From NCBI RefSeq assembly GCF_010894435.1, contig NZ_JAAIXZ010000010.1:62001-126000 (forward strand): a stretch of 64,000 nucleotides of DNA. Reading direction: 5' to 3'. The stretch comes from Pyxidicoccus trucidator (GTDB lineage Bacteria; Myxococcota; Myxococcia; Myxococcales; Myxococcaceae). Position 1 is the first letter of the stretch. Each line of letters begins with the position of its first letter. Shown here piece by piece: positions 53,879 through 61,287 of this stretch. Made by a program: the position numbers and the translations under genes. Under the pieces are notes generated by a model, which was given only the letters and a program-made list of their open reading frames with translations, was not told the DNA's origin and made no database searches.

Positions 53879-54364
53879 GTTTCGCGCCTCGCGTCCTTCG
53901 TGGCTTCCCAGGCAATCAGGACACTATCGGGGCACGTGGATCAGAGTTGCGTCGCGTTCAAGGGCGCTCGTTTGTCGGCTCATGGACACTGTGCGCTCAG
54001 TGCCACTCGGCGCAGGCATACCCGACGGCCCAGAGTGGCGTACAGCATGGATCCGCTCATCGGTGTCTGGAGTCATCTTGATCGGGGCTCGTGGCAGTGG
54101 GCCGTTGGCGTATCACGACGTGCTCCAAGGCCCGCATGACGTGTCACGCCCGCCTGACCCAGTCAGCCTTACCCCACCAGGGCGCAGACTGCGTCCAGGC
54201 GCCCACGGGCTGCTCGTGAGCCCCGGAAGGTCGAGGGAACCCTGGAGGCTCGCGTCCGCGCGTCCTGCTTGGGGCGCTCTGTCGCCTTGTCCGTGGGTTT
54301 GATTCACGCAGCGAGCATTGGGCGCTCCGTCCACCGCGCTGCTGGAAGGGCTGCCCACGGCGGC
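53879..54364. other. 486-base region without a recognisable gene
   Basis: Lies between the low-GC pair and the nuclease gene. Base composition is intermediate, about 60% G+C by eye. Several open frames of 70-160 codons exist on both strands, but none has normal codon bias, a ribosome site or a recognisable domain. A CAQCH string in one plus frame near 54000 looks accidental. It must contain the promoter of the lipoprotein operon. It may be eroded DNA from an insertion. Confidence 0.4.
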
Positions 54365-57034
54365 CTAGTAATCCGTGCCGTCAGCGCGCTTGCCGGGAGA
54401 GGACGTCAGGCCCGAGGGGAATTCGGTGTGCGGGATGAAGCTCGCGTCCGGGTTCCCGTCGGACGCGCGGTTCACGGAGACGTTCTGCACGGTGGAGGTG
54501 TAGTCGTACCGGCTGACCTCGCTGCCGGCGTTCGGCATCCGGAGCCGCACGGCGTCAGTGCTGTTGCTCAGGCCGAGGGTGTTCTGGTTGCTGGAGGCCG
54601 CCGCCGCGTTGGTCAGCCCTGCCGGAATCCCCGCCGCGCCGCCAAAGACGACGTAGCCCTTGCCCGCTCCCATCCGCGTGCCGGCCGGGAAGACGTGACG
54701 CACGACATTGTTGCTGGAGTCCCACAGGCCCCAGCCGGAGATGTCCACCTCGAAGGGGCTCGCGTTGACGATCTCCACGAACTCATAGGCTTGGTTGAGG
54801 CTGCCGTTGACGAGGGGCTCGTGGGCGAGGACCTCGTTGATGAACACGCGTCCGGGGCCCCGGATGAGCGTTAGCGCCGCGTCGCTCATGTCGGAGCGAT
54901 TCTGGTTGGACGCGTCCACCACGCGCACGCGCACGGTGGTGGAGTCGATGTCCGGTAGCATCCACGAATGGCTGCCTGTCGCGGCCGGCACGGAGGCCGC
55001 CAGCACGTCCCAGTTTGCGCCGTCGTTGATGGACGTCTCCACCCGCACCTGCTCCACGCCGAACGACTTCCAGGTGATGGTGAGCGGGGTGCCTGCCTGG
55101 TACGCGCCACCCTGCGGTGACTTGAGCCGGAGGAAGGGGCCCGTCTCCGCGCTGAACGCATACGCGCTGGTGGCGGGGCGGTGGTCGCTCAGCGTGTTCA
55201 GGTAGTCCGGCACCCAATTGTCCGCGTAGATGACGCGGGCCGAGCCCGCCACGTAGCGGGCCGCTGCCTCGTTGCTGGCCAGCGTGTGGTCCACCATGTT
55301 TTCGAACCCGATGGAGGTGTCATCCCCTGCGAGTGACAGCTCCCGGGTGATGAAGGTGTACCGCTCCGCGTCCGAGACGAAGTCCTGGTAGGGCGTGGGC
55401 AGCGGCGCGCCGGAGCCGGGGTCCAGGGTGATGGACTCGTCCACGTCGTCATTCCAGTCACCCACCACGAAGACGTGCTGCGTGGGCAGGTTCTGGTCGA
55501 GGTACGCCTTCAGCGCGGCGCTCGCGCGCTGGCGTGCGTCGCGGGGGCCCGTGGGGTCGGCGCTCTCGGCGCGCATGTGGACCACGATGACCGTGAGCGG
55601 CGTCTCGACACCCTGAATTTCCGTGGTGAACTCCACGAGCAGGGGCGGGCGGTTGCTGAAGTCCGGCAGGTTCGCCGCGTCGTTCAGGATGAGCTTCGCG
55701 GACTTGAAGGTGAGCGAGGTGTCATAGAGCACGCCCAGCTTCTGGCTGCTGTTGCCGTAGGGGGACGTGCCTCCGGTGATGAAGGACGCGTTGTTGGAGA
55801 GGAAGCCGTTGAAGCCGGGGAGCTGGGACTTGAGGACCTCGAAGTCGGCCGTGTCCACCATCTCCACCATGCCCCACACGTTGGCGCCCGCGTCGCGCAT
55901 GACGTCGCGCGCGTAGGCAATCTGCCGGTCGTCGGACGTGCCACCGTCGGAGGAGGAGTTCGCGGGCCCGCGCGTGTTGTCGCCGAAGTAGGTGATGTTG
56001 AACTGGCCCACGGTGAACACGGGGGCGCCCGGGTCGCGCACGGTGAGCGACAGCTCCCGCAAGTCCGTCTGCGCATCCGCGTCCTGCAGGGTGACGGTGA
56101 AGGTGGAGGTCCCCGCCGAGGCCGGCGCCCCGGAGAGCACGCCCGCAGAAGACAGGCTGAGCCCGGAGGGCAGGGTGCCCGCGGTGACGCTCCAGGACAG
56201 CGGAGCCCGTCCGCCCGAGGCAGTGAGGGTGAACGTGTACGGTTCACCTCGCGTGCCCTGCGGCAGCGCGCCGGTGGTGATGGCGAATCGCTCGAGGACG
56301 ATGAAGGTGACGGAGCGCGTGGCCGTCACGCCGTTCGCATCCGTGGCGGTGAGGTCGAAGGTGAAGGTGCCGGCCTGGCTGAGCGTGCCTTGGAGGACGC
56401 CGCTCGCCAGCGTCAGCCCCGGGGGCAGCGTGCCGGAGGTGAAGGTGAAGGGCGCCTTGCCTCCAGTGACGGTGAGCGTCGCCGACACGTCGTCACCCAC
56501 CTCGCGCGTCGGGGCAGGGACCTCGGCGAGGGTGGGGAGCGCGTACGGCGTGAGGGCGAGCGGCGCGGTGACCCGCACGCCCGTGGTGTCCCCCACGGTG
56601 ATGTTGAACGAGGCCGCCGTGGTCTCCGACGGAGTGCCGGTCAGCACGCCCTCCGCCGTGAGCGTCAGACCCGTGGGCAGCGCGCCCTCCGTGAGCGCCC
56701 ACGTATAGGGAGGCACGCCGCCAGTCGCCAGCAGCGGGGCCGAGTACGGACGGCCCACGTAGGCATCCGGCAGGGCCTGGGTGTTGAGGTTCAGGTGCGC
56801 GCCGGGGCCGGCGTCCGAGCCCGCGTCCGTGCCGGCGTCCGAGCCCGCATCCGTGCCAGCGTCCGTTCCTGGATCCGTGCCAGCGTCCGTTCCTGCATCC
56901 GTGCCGGAGTCCGCGCCCGGGCCCGCGTCCGTGGTGACTCCGCTGTCCACCGGGTCTGGCGTGGGGGTCGGGTCGGAGCAGGCGGTCAGCAGGAGGAGGA
57001 CGAACAGCGGCGCCAGCGCGCGGGGGGACGACAT
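54365..57034 (-). CDS. Surface lipoprotein endonuclease/exonuclease/phosphatase with Ig and lamin-tail domains
   Basis: 889 residues. Lipoprotein signal (PLFVLLLLTACS) and a long TDAG repeat linker. Residues 80-350 hold three putative-Ig (He_PIG-like) repeats, each with GLPPGLTL-like turns (TLPPGLTLASGVLQGTLS). An endonuclease/exonuclease/phosphatase domain spans 355-655: GQFNITYFGDN, GMVEMVDTADF (metal Glu), VVHMRAES, VVGDWNDD and LSDHRPATS. An Ig-like segment follows, then a lamin-tail domain (VFINEVLAHEP, EFVEIVNASPFEVDISGWGL). The layout matches extracellular DNases of marine and soil bacteria. It probably degrades DNA outside the cell for phosphate or predation. GGAG precedes the ATG. 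Confidence 0.9.
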   Translation of the reverse strand: MSSPRALAPLFVLLLLTACSDPTPTPDPVDSGVTTDAGPGADSGTDAGTDAGTDPGTDAGTDAGSDAGTDAGSDAGPGAHLNLNTQALPDAYVGRPYSAPLLATGGVPPYTWALTEGALPTGLTLTAEGVLTGTPSETTAASFNITVGDTTGVRVTAPLALTPYALPTLAEVPAPTREVGDDVSATLTVTGGKAPFTFTSGTLPPGLTLASGVLQGTLSQAGTFTFDLTATDANGVTATRSVTFIVLERFAITTGALPQGTRGEPYTFTLTASGGRAPLSWSVTAGTLPSGLSLSSAGVLSGAPASAGTSTFTVTLQDADAQTDLRELSLTVRDPGAPVFTVGQFNITYFGDNTRGPANSSSDGGTSDDRQIAYARDVMRDAGANVWGMVEMVDTADFEVLKSQLPGFNGFLSNNASFITGGTSPYGNSSQKLGVLYDTSLTFKSAKLILNDAANLPDFSNRPPLLVEFTTEIQGVETPLTVIVVHMRAESADPTGPRDARQRASAALKAYLDQNLPTQHVFVVGDWNDDVDESITLDPGSGAPLPTPYQDFVSDAERYTFITRELSLAGDDTSIGFENMVDHTLASNEAAARYVAGSARVIYADNWVPDYLNTLSDHRPATSAYAFSAETGPFLRLKSPQGGAYQAGTPLTITWKSFGVEQVRVETSINDGANWDVLAASVPAATGSHSWMLPDIDSTTVRVRVVDASNQNRSDMSDAALTLIRGPGRVFINEVLAHEPLVNGSLNQAYEFVEIVNASPFEVDISGWGLWDSSNNVVRHVFPAGTRMGAGKGYVVFGGAAGIPAGLTNAAAASSNQNTLGLSNSTDAVRLRMPNAGSEVSRYDYTSTVQNVSVNRASDGNPDASFIPHTEFPSGLTSSPGKRADGTDY
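56807..56935 (-). repeat. 12-base tandem repeats encoding a TDAG/SDAG linker
   Basis: About ten imperfect units (GGCACGGACGCT, GGCTCGGACGCC and similar on the minus strand) encode (T/S)DAG or TDPG repeats between the lipid anchor and the first Ig repeat of the nuclease. Comparable in meaning to the DAG tract at 22408 but with a different unit. Confidence 0.8.
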
Positions 57035-57246
57035 GGGCTACTCCGGGGCGGGGAACGAAGCTCGAAGAAGGCGGCCACTCTAGTCCGGTTCGCCCGGGGC
57101 ACGCGCGGAACCTGGACGGCGGAAGGGGAGGGCTCCGGCGTCCCAGGCGGCCTGCCGCACGCGGGAGGTTCCGGGCTCGTCAGTCCCGTTCTGGGGCCGG
57201 CGTCAGCGGGCGTGGACCGCGACGGCAGCGGATGGAAAGAGGACCG

Positions 57247-58218
57247 ATGCAACCCCGGAAGAAGAGTTCCCTCCCCGTGCCACCCTTCCTGGACTTCTCG
57301 GAGGCCCTGGCGGGACGCGAGGCGCGGGCCTTCGGCATTGGCCCCGAGCAGGACCTGTGGGTCCTCGCAGGCGACGAGGTGCTCCGCTTCGGCGGAACCG
57401 GCGCTCCTCCAGCGAGGTTGCTCCTGCCCGGGACGCATCGCCACGTCCACTACGTCCAGCCCCTTCCCGGTGGCGAGGTGGTGCTGGTCGACGGACGGTG
57501 TCGCTACATCGCGAAGGACCAGCACGAGCGCAACGCCGCCGTCTACACGCACGAGGGAACCCTGGCACGGGAGTTCACGCTGGGCGACGGCATCCAGGAA
57601 GTGCAGGCCACTTCCGAGGGCCGGCTCTGGGTGAGCTACTTCGATGAAGGCGTCATCGGGAACTACGGGTGGCGGCATGGAGGCGGGGACAACGCGCCCA
57701 TCGGGCAGGCCGGGCTGGTGCTCTTCGATGCCGCGGGGCAACGGCTGTCCGCCTACGACTCGGTAGCCGCGGGGACGGACATCATCGTGGACTGCTACGC
57801 GCTCAACGTCGCTTCCGATGACGAGACGTGGCTCTGCTTCTACACGGACTTCCCGCTCGTCCGTCTGCGCTCCGGTGAGGCGCCCTTGGTCTGGGAGACG
57901 CCAGTCCGCGGCGTGCGCGCGCTCGCCGTCAATGCCACGCACGTCCTGTTCGGCGGCTCGTACAAGTCCCCTGGGGACTTCCAGCTCTACCGGCTGCACG
58001 ACAAGGGAGTCCGCCGTCTGCGCCCGGTACGCTCCCTCGAGCTCACGGATGAGGCCGGCACTCCCTGGAAGCCCACCTGGCTGAGCGGGCGGGGCCCATG
58101 GATGTACGGCATCGAGGGGACACGGGCCTTCCGAATCGACGTGGACACCCTGGTGGTCGCTGTCGACTCCTGGCACTCCGGGACGTCGCGGCTGGAAGGA
58201 CTGGGGGACGCTTCCTGA
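57247..58218 (+). CDS. Propeller-like protein of unknown function
   Basis: 323 residues, no signal peptide. Repeating blade-like strands (AFGIGPEQDLWVLAGDEVLRF, then PLPGGEVVLVDGRCRYI, VQATSEGRLWVSYFDEGVIG, LALAV-type NATHVLFGGSY, WLSGRGPWMYGIEGTRAFRI) suggest a six- or seven-bladed NHL/SMP-type beta-propeller. No catalytic or metal site recognised. ATG 57247 has AGAGG four bases upstream; ATG 57232 is five codons earlier. It is divergent from the nuclease and 30 bases before the YCII lipoprotein, which may be in the same transcript. Confidence 0.75.
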   Translation: MQPRKKSSLPVPPFLDFSEALAGREARAFGIGPEQDLWVLAGDEVLRFGGTGAPPARLLLPGTHRHVHYVQPLPGGEVVLVDGRCRYIAKDQHERNAAVYTHEGTLAREFTLGDGIQEVQATSEGRLWVSYFDEGVIGNYGWRHGGGDNAPIGQAGLVLFDAAGQRLSAYDSVAAGTDIIVDCYALNVASDDETWLCFYTDFPLVRLRSGEAPLVWETPVRGVRALAVNATHVLFGGSYKSPGDFQLYRLHDKGVRRLRPVRSLELTDEAGTPWKPTWLSGRGPWMYGIEGTRAFRIDVDTLVVAVDSWHSGTSRLEGLGDAS

Positions 58219-58248
58219 AGCCCGGCGCGTGCGTGCTAAGCACGCGCC

Positions 58249-58764
58249 ATGCGAACCGCCCTCTCCGTTCCCGTCCTCCTCGCGCTCGCGACCGGCTGTG
58301 CCACCGGTCGCGGCGCCGCGCCCTCGCAGCCCGAGGCCGCTCCCACCGCCGAGGCTGCTCCCGCCGCCGAGGCGCCTCGCGCTCCCGCGCCGGAGAAGAA
58401 GTTCTCCATGCGCATGTACTACATGGCCTTCTTGAAGCGCGGGCCGGCGTGGACGAAGGAGCGCACGCCCGAGGCCATCGAAGCCGGCAAGGGGCACATG
58501 GCCAACATCGATCGGCTCGCGAGGTGCGGGAAGCTCCTCATCGCCGGCCCCTTCGATGTGCCGGCCGATGCGCCGCCAGACGCCATGGCCGGCATCTTCA
58601 TCTTCGACGTCGCCACCCGTGAGGAGGCAGTCGCCCTCACCGCGCAGGACCCGGCCGTGAAGGCCGGCCGCTTCGCCATCGACGTGCTGCCCTGGTACGG
58701 CCCCACTGGCCTCACGTACGAGGGCCACATCCCCGCCGAGCCCGGCCTGTCCTGCACGCCGTAG
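58249..58764 (+). CDS. Lipoprotein with YCII-like domain
   Basis: 171 residues. Signal peptide with lipobox LALATGC and an Ala/Pro/Glu-rich tether (25-48). Residues 52-160 match the YCII alpha-beta fold: MRMYYMAFLKRGPAWT, GHMANIDRLARCGKLLIAGPF, AGIFIFDVATREEAVALTAQDPAVKAGRF, DVLPWYGP. Cytosolic YCII proteins are dimeric ferredoxin-like folds with a His-Asp pair; the His (GKGHMANI) is kept here. A lipid-anchored form is unusual for this family. Role unknown. Confidence 0.82.
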   Translation: MRTALSVPVLLALATGCATGRGAAPSQPEAAPTAEAAPAAEAPRAPAPEKKFSMRMYYMAFLKRGPAWTKERTPEAIEAGKGHMANIDRLARCGKLLIAGPFDVPADAPPDAMAGIFIFDVATREEAVALTAQDPAVKAGRFAIDVLPWYGPTGLTYEGHIPAEPGLSCTP

Positions 58765-58791
58765 CCGCTCGCGAGCGTGTCGGCCCCTGGC

Positions 58792-59208
58792 TCAGTGGAT
58801 GCCGGGGGCCGCCTCTCCCGCGCCCTCGTGCCGCGGGGCCGGCGCTTCGCTCCGCGCGTACTGGGCCATGCCTCCGAAGTCCAACATGGTGCAGGGCTCG
58901 TCCCCGACCACCCAGGCGTCATGGCCGGGCGGGATGCTGACCATGTCCCCCGCGACGACCTCCGCCCGCGTGCCGTCATCCATGACGATGGCCAGCCGGC
59001 CGGAGAGGACGTAGCCCGCGTGGGCGACCTGGCAGCTCTCCGTGCCCGCGATGGGCTTGACGTCCTGGGACCACTTCCAGCCCGGCTCGAAGACGGCCAT
59101 TCCCACGGCGGCGCCGTCACCGAAGTTGAAGATGTCCGCATGGCCGTGCGCCACGAAGGGCCGGCGCTCGTCCGGTGCCGAGACGTGCTTGATGGTGAGC
59201 TCACTCAT
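58792..59208 (-). CDS. Cupin-domain protein
   Basis: 138 residues, a single double-stranded beta-helix. FNFGDGAAVGMAVFEPGWKW is motif 1-like, followed by CQVAHAGYVLSGRLAIVMDDG (His and Gly of cupin motif 1) and VSIPPGHDAWVVGDEPCTML (motif 2, PPGH). Metal ligands are partly kept. Possible roles include sugar-nucleotide isomerase-like, dioxygenase or regulatory cupin; none can be chosen. GGAGG precedes the ATG at 59208. Same strand as the small gene upstream, 112 bases away. No signal peptide. Confidence 0.85.
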   Translation of the reverse strand: MSELTIKHVSAPDERRPFVAHGHADIFNFGDGAAVGMAVFEPGWKWSQDVKPIAGTESCQVAHAGYVLSGRLAIVMDDGTRAEVVAGDMVSIPPGHDAWVVGDEPCTMLDFGGMAQYARSEAPAPRHEGAGEAAPGIH

Positions 59209-59320
59209 GGCGCATTCCTCCGCGTCCCGTGGGCGGAGCACTCCATGTGCTCCTGCTCCCACGCGGCCGCCCCTGTGTCTCCAATTGGAAACTAGGGGCG
59301 AGCCGGGACGACGGCAGCGC

Positions 59321-59653
59321 TCAGGTGAGGAACTCCAGGTTCATGGACAGGCCGGCGTCGAACTCCGGCGCCTGCCGGAGCTGCTCCAGTACGACTTGCG
59401 TGCAGTGGAGCGTCACCTGCGCATGGGTGCCCGGGTCGCTGATCCACCGCACCGCGCTCATCAGGTGCCGTGCCCGGAGGAACCCCAGCACTGCGTCGCG
59501 GAAACGGCGGCCCTCCTCGCACCCGGCCGCATAGAGGTGCGAGCGGTCCAGGGCAGGCGAGGAGGCTGCCGCCCGGCTGCTCCGCCCGCGCGAGGACAGC
59601 GACCTCGACGGCCGGGGACTTTCTCGGGGTAGGACGATGGCTTCAATCCACAT
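59321..59653 (-). CDS. Small protein of unknown function
   Basis: 110 residues. The N-terminal third is Ser/Arg/Pro-rich and low-complexity, while the C-terminal 70 residues look folded (DAVLGFLRARHLMSAVRWIS, THAQVTLHCTQVVLEQLRQA). GGAGG eight bases before the ATG and normal codon bias over the second half support it as a gene. No signal peptide or membrane segment. Not recognised. The start may lie further in than shown. Confidence 0.5.
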   Translation of the reverse strand: MWIEAIVLPRESPRPSRSLSSRGRSSRAAASSPALDRSHLYAAGCEEGRRFRDAVLGFLRARHLMSAVRWISDPGTHAQVTLHCTQVVLEQLRQAPEFDAGLSMNLEFLT

Positions 59654-59958
59654 CGCTTCACCCTCCGTGCGTCAGGCCGTGCAGCCTGCTTGAAGATTAT
59701 CGGATAGGACGCGTCCAGGTTTCTCAAGTTCGTATTCGCCCTGGAGGGTGGGGCCGAGCGACCCCAATGGCACGGGTGGGCCGTAAGGCCCCCGCTCGCC
59801 GCCCCGGAGAGGAGGCAGGCCTCCAAGCGCCCGCCTGCCTGGCTGCTCTGCCGAAAATGGCATCGGCGCCGGGAGTTCCAGGCACTTGTGGGAGGCGCAC
59901 CTCGGTGAACCCCGTGGGGCTCCTGCCATGCGGGCCGCCACTTCCTACCTTGACGGGT
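59654..59958. other. 305-base intergenic region
   Basis: Divergent upstream region of the small minus-strand gene and the AI-2E family gene. It holds an A/T-richer patch (59690-59740) and a small perfect hairpin GGGCC-GTAA-GGCCC (59778-59791). On the minus strand TTGAGA and GATAAT occur 20 bases apart, too far for a standard promoter. No gene seen. Confidence 0.4.
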
Positions 59959-61155
59959 ATGAAGTCCACGCGTCGCCAACTCCCGGTCTACGTACCCCCG
60001 CGCACGGTGTGGGCCGTGGGGCTCCAGGTCCTGCTGCTCGGCTTGTGTTGGGTCGCCATCCGGCAGTTGTACCCGGTGCTCACGTTGCTGGCCGTCGTGC
60101 TGCTGCTGTCCATCGCCCTGGACCCGCTGGTGCGGCAGCTGGAGCGCTGGAAGGTGAAGCGGGGGCTGGGCGTGGCCATCGTCGCGCTGCTGCTGCTCGG
60201 CATCATGGGCCTGCTGGTGGGCACGCTGGTGCCCATGCTGGTGCAGCAGCTCCAGGCGCTCGCGCAGTCCGCGCCGGAGCGCATCCAGCAGCTCGTCCAG
60301 TCGGAGTGGGCTCAGGAGCTGAACCGGAGATACGGGGTGCAGATCCGCGCGGAGGACCTGATTCGCTTCGAGCCGGCAGACCTGGCGGGCCGGGCCATCG
60401 GCGTCCTCTCGTCCACGCTGGGGCTGGTGGCGGCGGGCATCACCGTGGTGGCCCTCACCGTCTTCAGCCTGCTGTTCGGCGCGGACCTCTACGAGAGCAT
60501 CCTCCAGTGGGTCTCACCCCGGCGCCAGCCGCGCGTGCGCTTGCTGGTGGGGCGGATGCGCGAAGCGGTGGGCAACTACCTCGCGGGCACCCTGCTGGTG
60601 ATGACCATCGGCGGCACGGTGGCGGCCACCGTGGCCCTCATCCAGGGCGTGCCGTACTTCCTGGCGCTGGGGCTGGTGGTGATGATGCTGGGGGTCATCC
60701 CCTACATCGGCAGCGTCATCAGCGCGGTGCTGGTGGCCTTCACCACGTTCGCCACCCTGGGGCTCAAGCCCGCGCTCATCGCGCTGGCCATCTTCATCGG
60801 GTACCAGCAGCTCGAGTCCAACGTGCTCAGCCCCGTCATCCAGCGGCGGGCCATCCGGATGAACCCGCTGCTCATCTCCATCGTCGCGCTCTGCGGTGGG
60901 GCGCTGGCGGGCCTGGCCGGCGTCGTGCTCTCCGTGCCGCTGGCCGCCGCGGTCCAGGTGCTCGTGCAGGAGGTCCTCAGGGACCGCCATGAGGGCTGGA
61001 CGCGGGCGCATCACCGCGAGCTGGCACAGCGGGAGACGGGGCGCGGCGCGGTGGAGGAGGGGCTCCTGTACGGGCCCGGGGAGGCGCCCCCCGCCGCGCC
61101 GATGGGCAAGCCGGAGCAGCACACCGACGCTCCGGAGCGTCACGGCCGTCACTGA
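59959..61155 (+). CDS. AI-2E family (PerM/TqsA-like) membrane protein
   Basis: 398 residues with the eight-helix layout of the AI-2 exporter/PerM family: an N-terminal helix pair (LQVLLLGLCWVAIRQLYPVL, LLAVVLLLSIALDPLV), a third helix, a soluble amphipathic loop (residues 95-150), then a C-terminal membrane block with the family signature PYFLALGLVVMMLGVIPYIG and IFIGYQQLESNVLSPVI. The charged C-tail (345-398) is cytoplasmic. Some members export autoinducer-2, others are Na+/H+ antiporters or permeases, so the substrate is open. The start was chosen at ATG 59959. It is convergent with the protease gene across a hairpin. Confidence 0.9.
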   Translation: MKSTRRQLPVYVPPRTVWAVGLQVLLLGLCWVAIRQLYPVLTLLAVVLLLSIALDPLVRQLERWKVKRGLGVAIVALLLLGIMGLLVGTLVPMLVQQLQALAQSAPERIQQLVQSEWAQELNRRYGVQIRAEDLIRFEPADLAGRAIGVLSSTLGLVAAGITVVALTVFSLLFGADLYESILQWVSPRRQPRVRLLVGRMREAVGNYLAGTLLVMTIGGTVAATVALIQGVPYFLALGLVVMMLGVIPYIGSVISAVLVAFTTFATLGLKPALIALAIFIGYQQLESNVLSPVIQRRAIRMNPLLISIVALCGGALAGLAGVVLSVPLAAAVQVLVQEVLRDRHEGWTRAHHRELAQRETGRGAVEEGLLYGPGEAPPAAPMGKPEQHTDAPERHGRH

Positions 61156-61181
61156 GGCCGCCAGGGCCGTCAGGAAAATGC

Positions 61182-61216
61182 GAAGGGCCCCCGGAGTGCT
61201 TCCCGGGAGCCCTTCC
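61182..61216. terminator. Hairpin between AI-2E family and protease genes
   Basis: GAAGGGCCCCCGG (61182-61194) pairs with CCGGGAGCCCTTC on the right (within 61202-61216) with one mismatch and a short loop. It lies 27 bases after one stop and 72 before the other of a convergent pair. Confidence 0.6.
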
Positions 61217-61287
61217 CCTACTCAGCCATCACCCCGGTCTGGAGCCCACCCCGGCACGGAGCCGGGGCGGGAGACCGGCGTGGGGCT

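Noticed and set aside
53866-54081. Plus-strand frame with a CAQCH string resembling a heme c site
   Set aside because: A five-residue match alone; no signal peptide, wrong codon bias and it overlaps the start of the lipoprotein gene.
55475-57634. 719-codon plus-strand frame opposite the nuclease gene
   Set aside because: Glu/Arg/Gly/Val repeats with no fold; the minus strand is a complete multi-domain protein.
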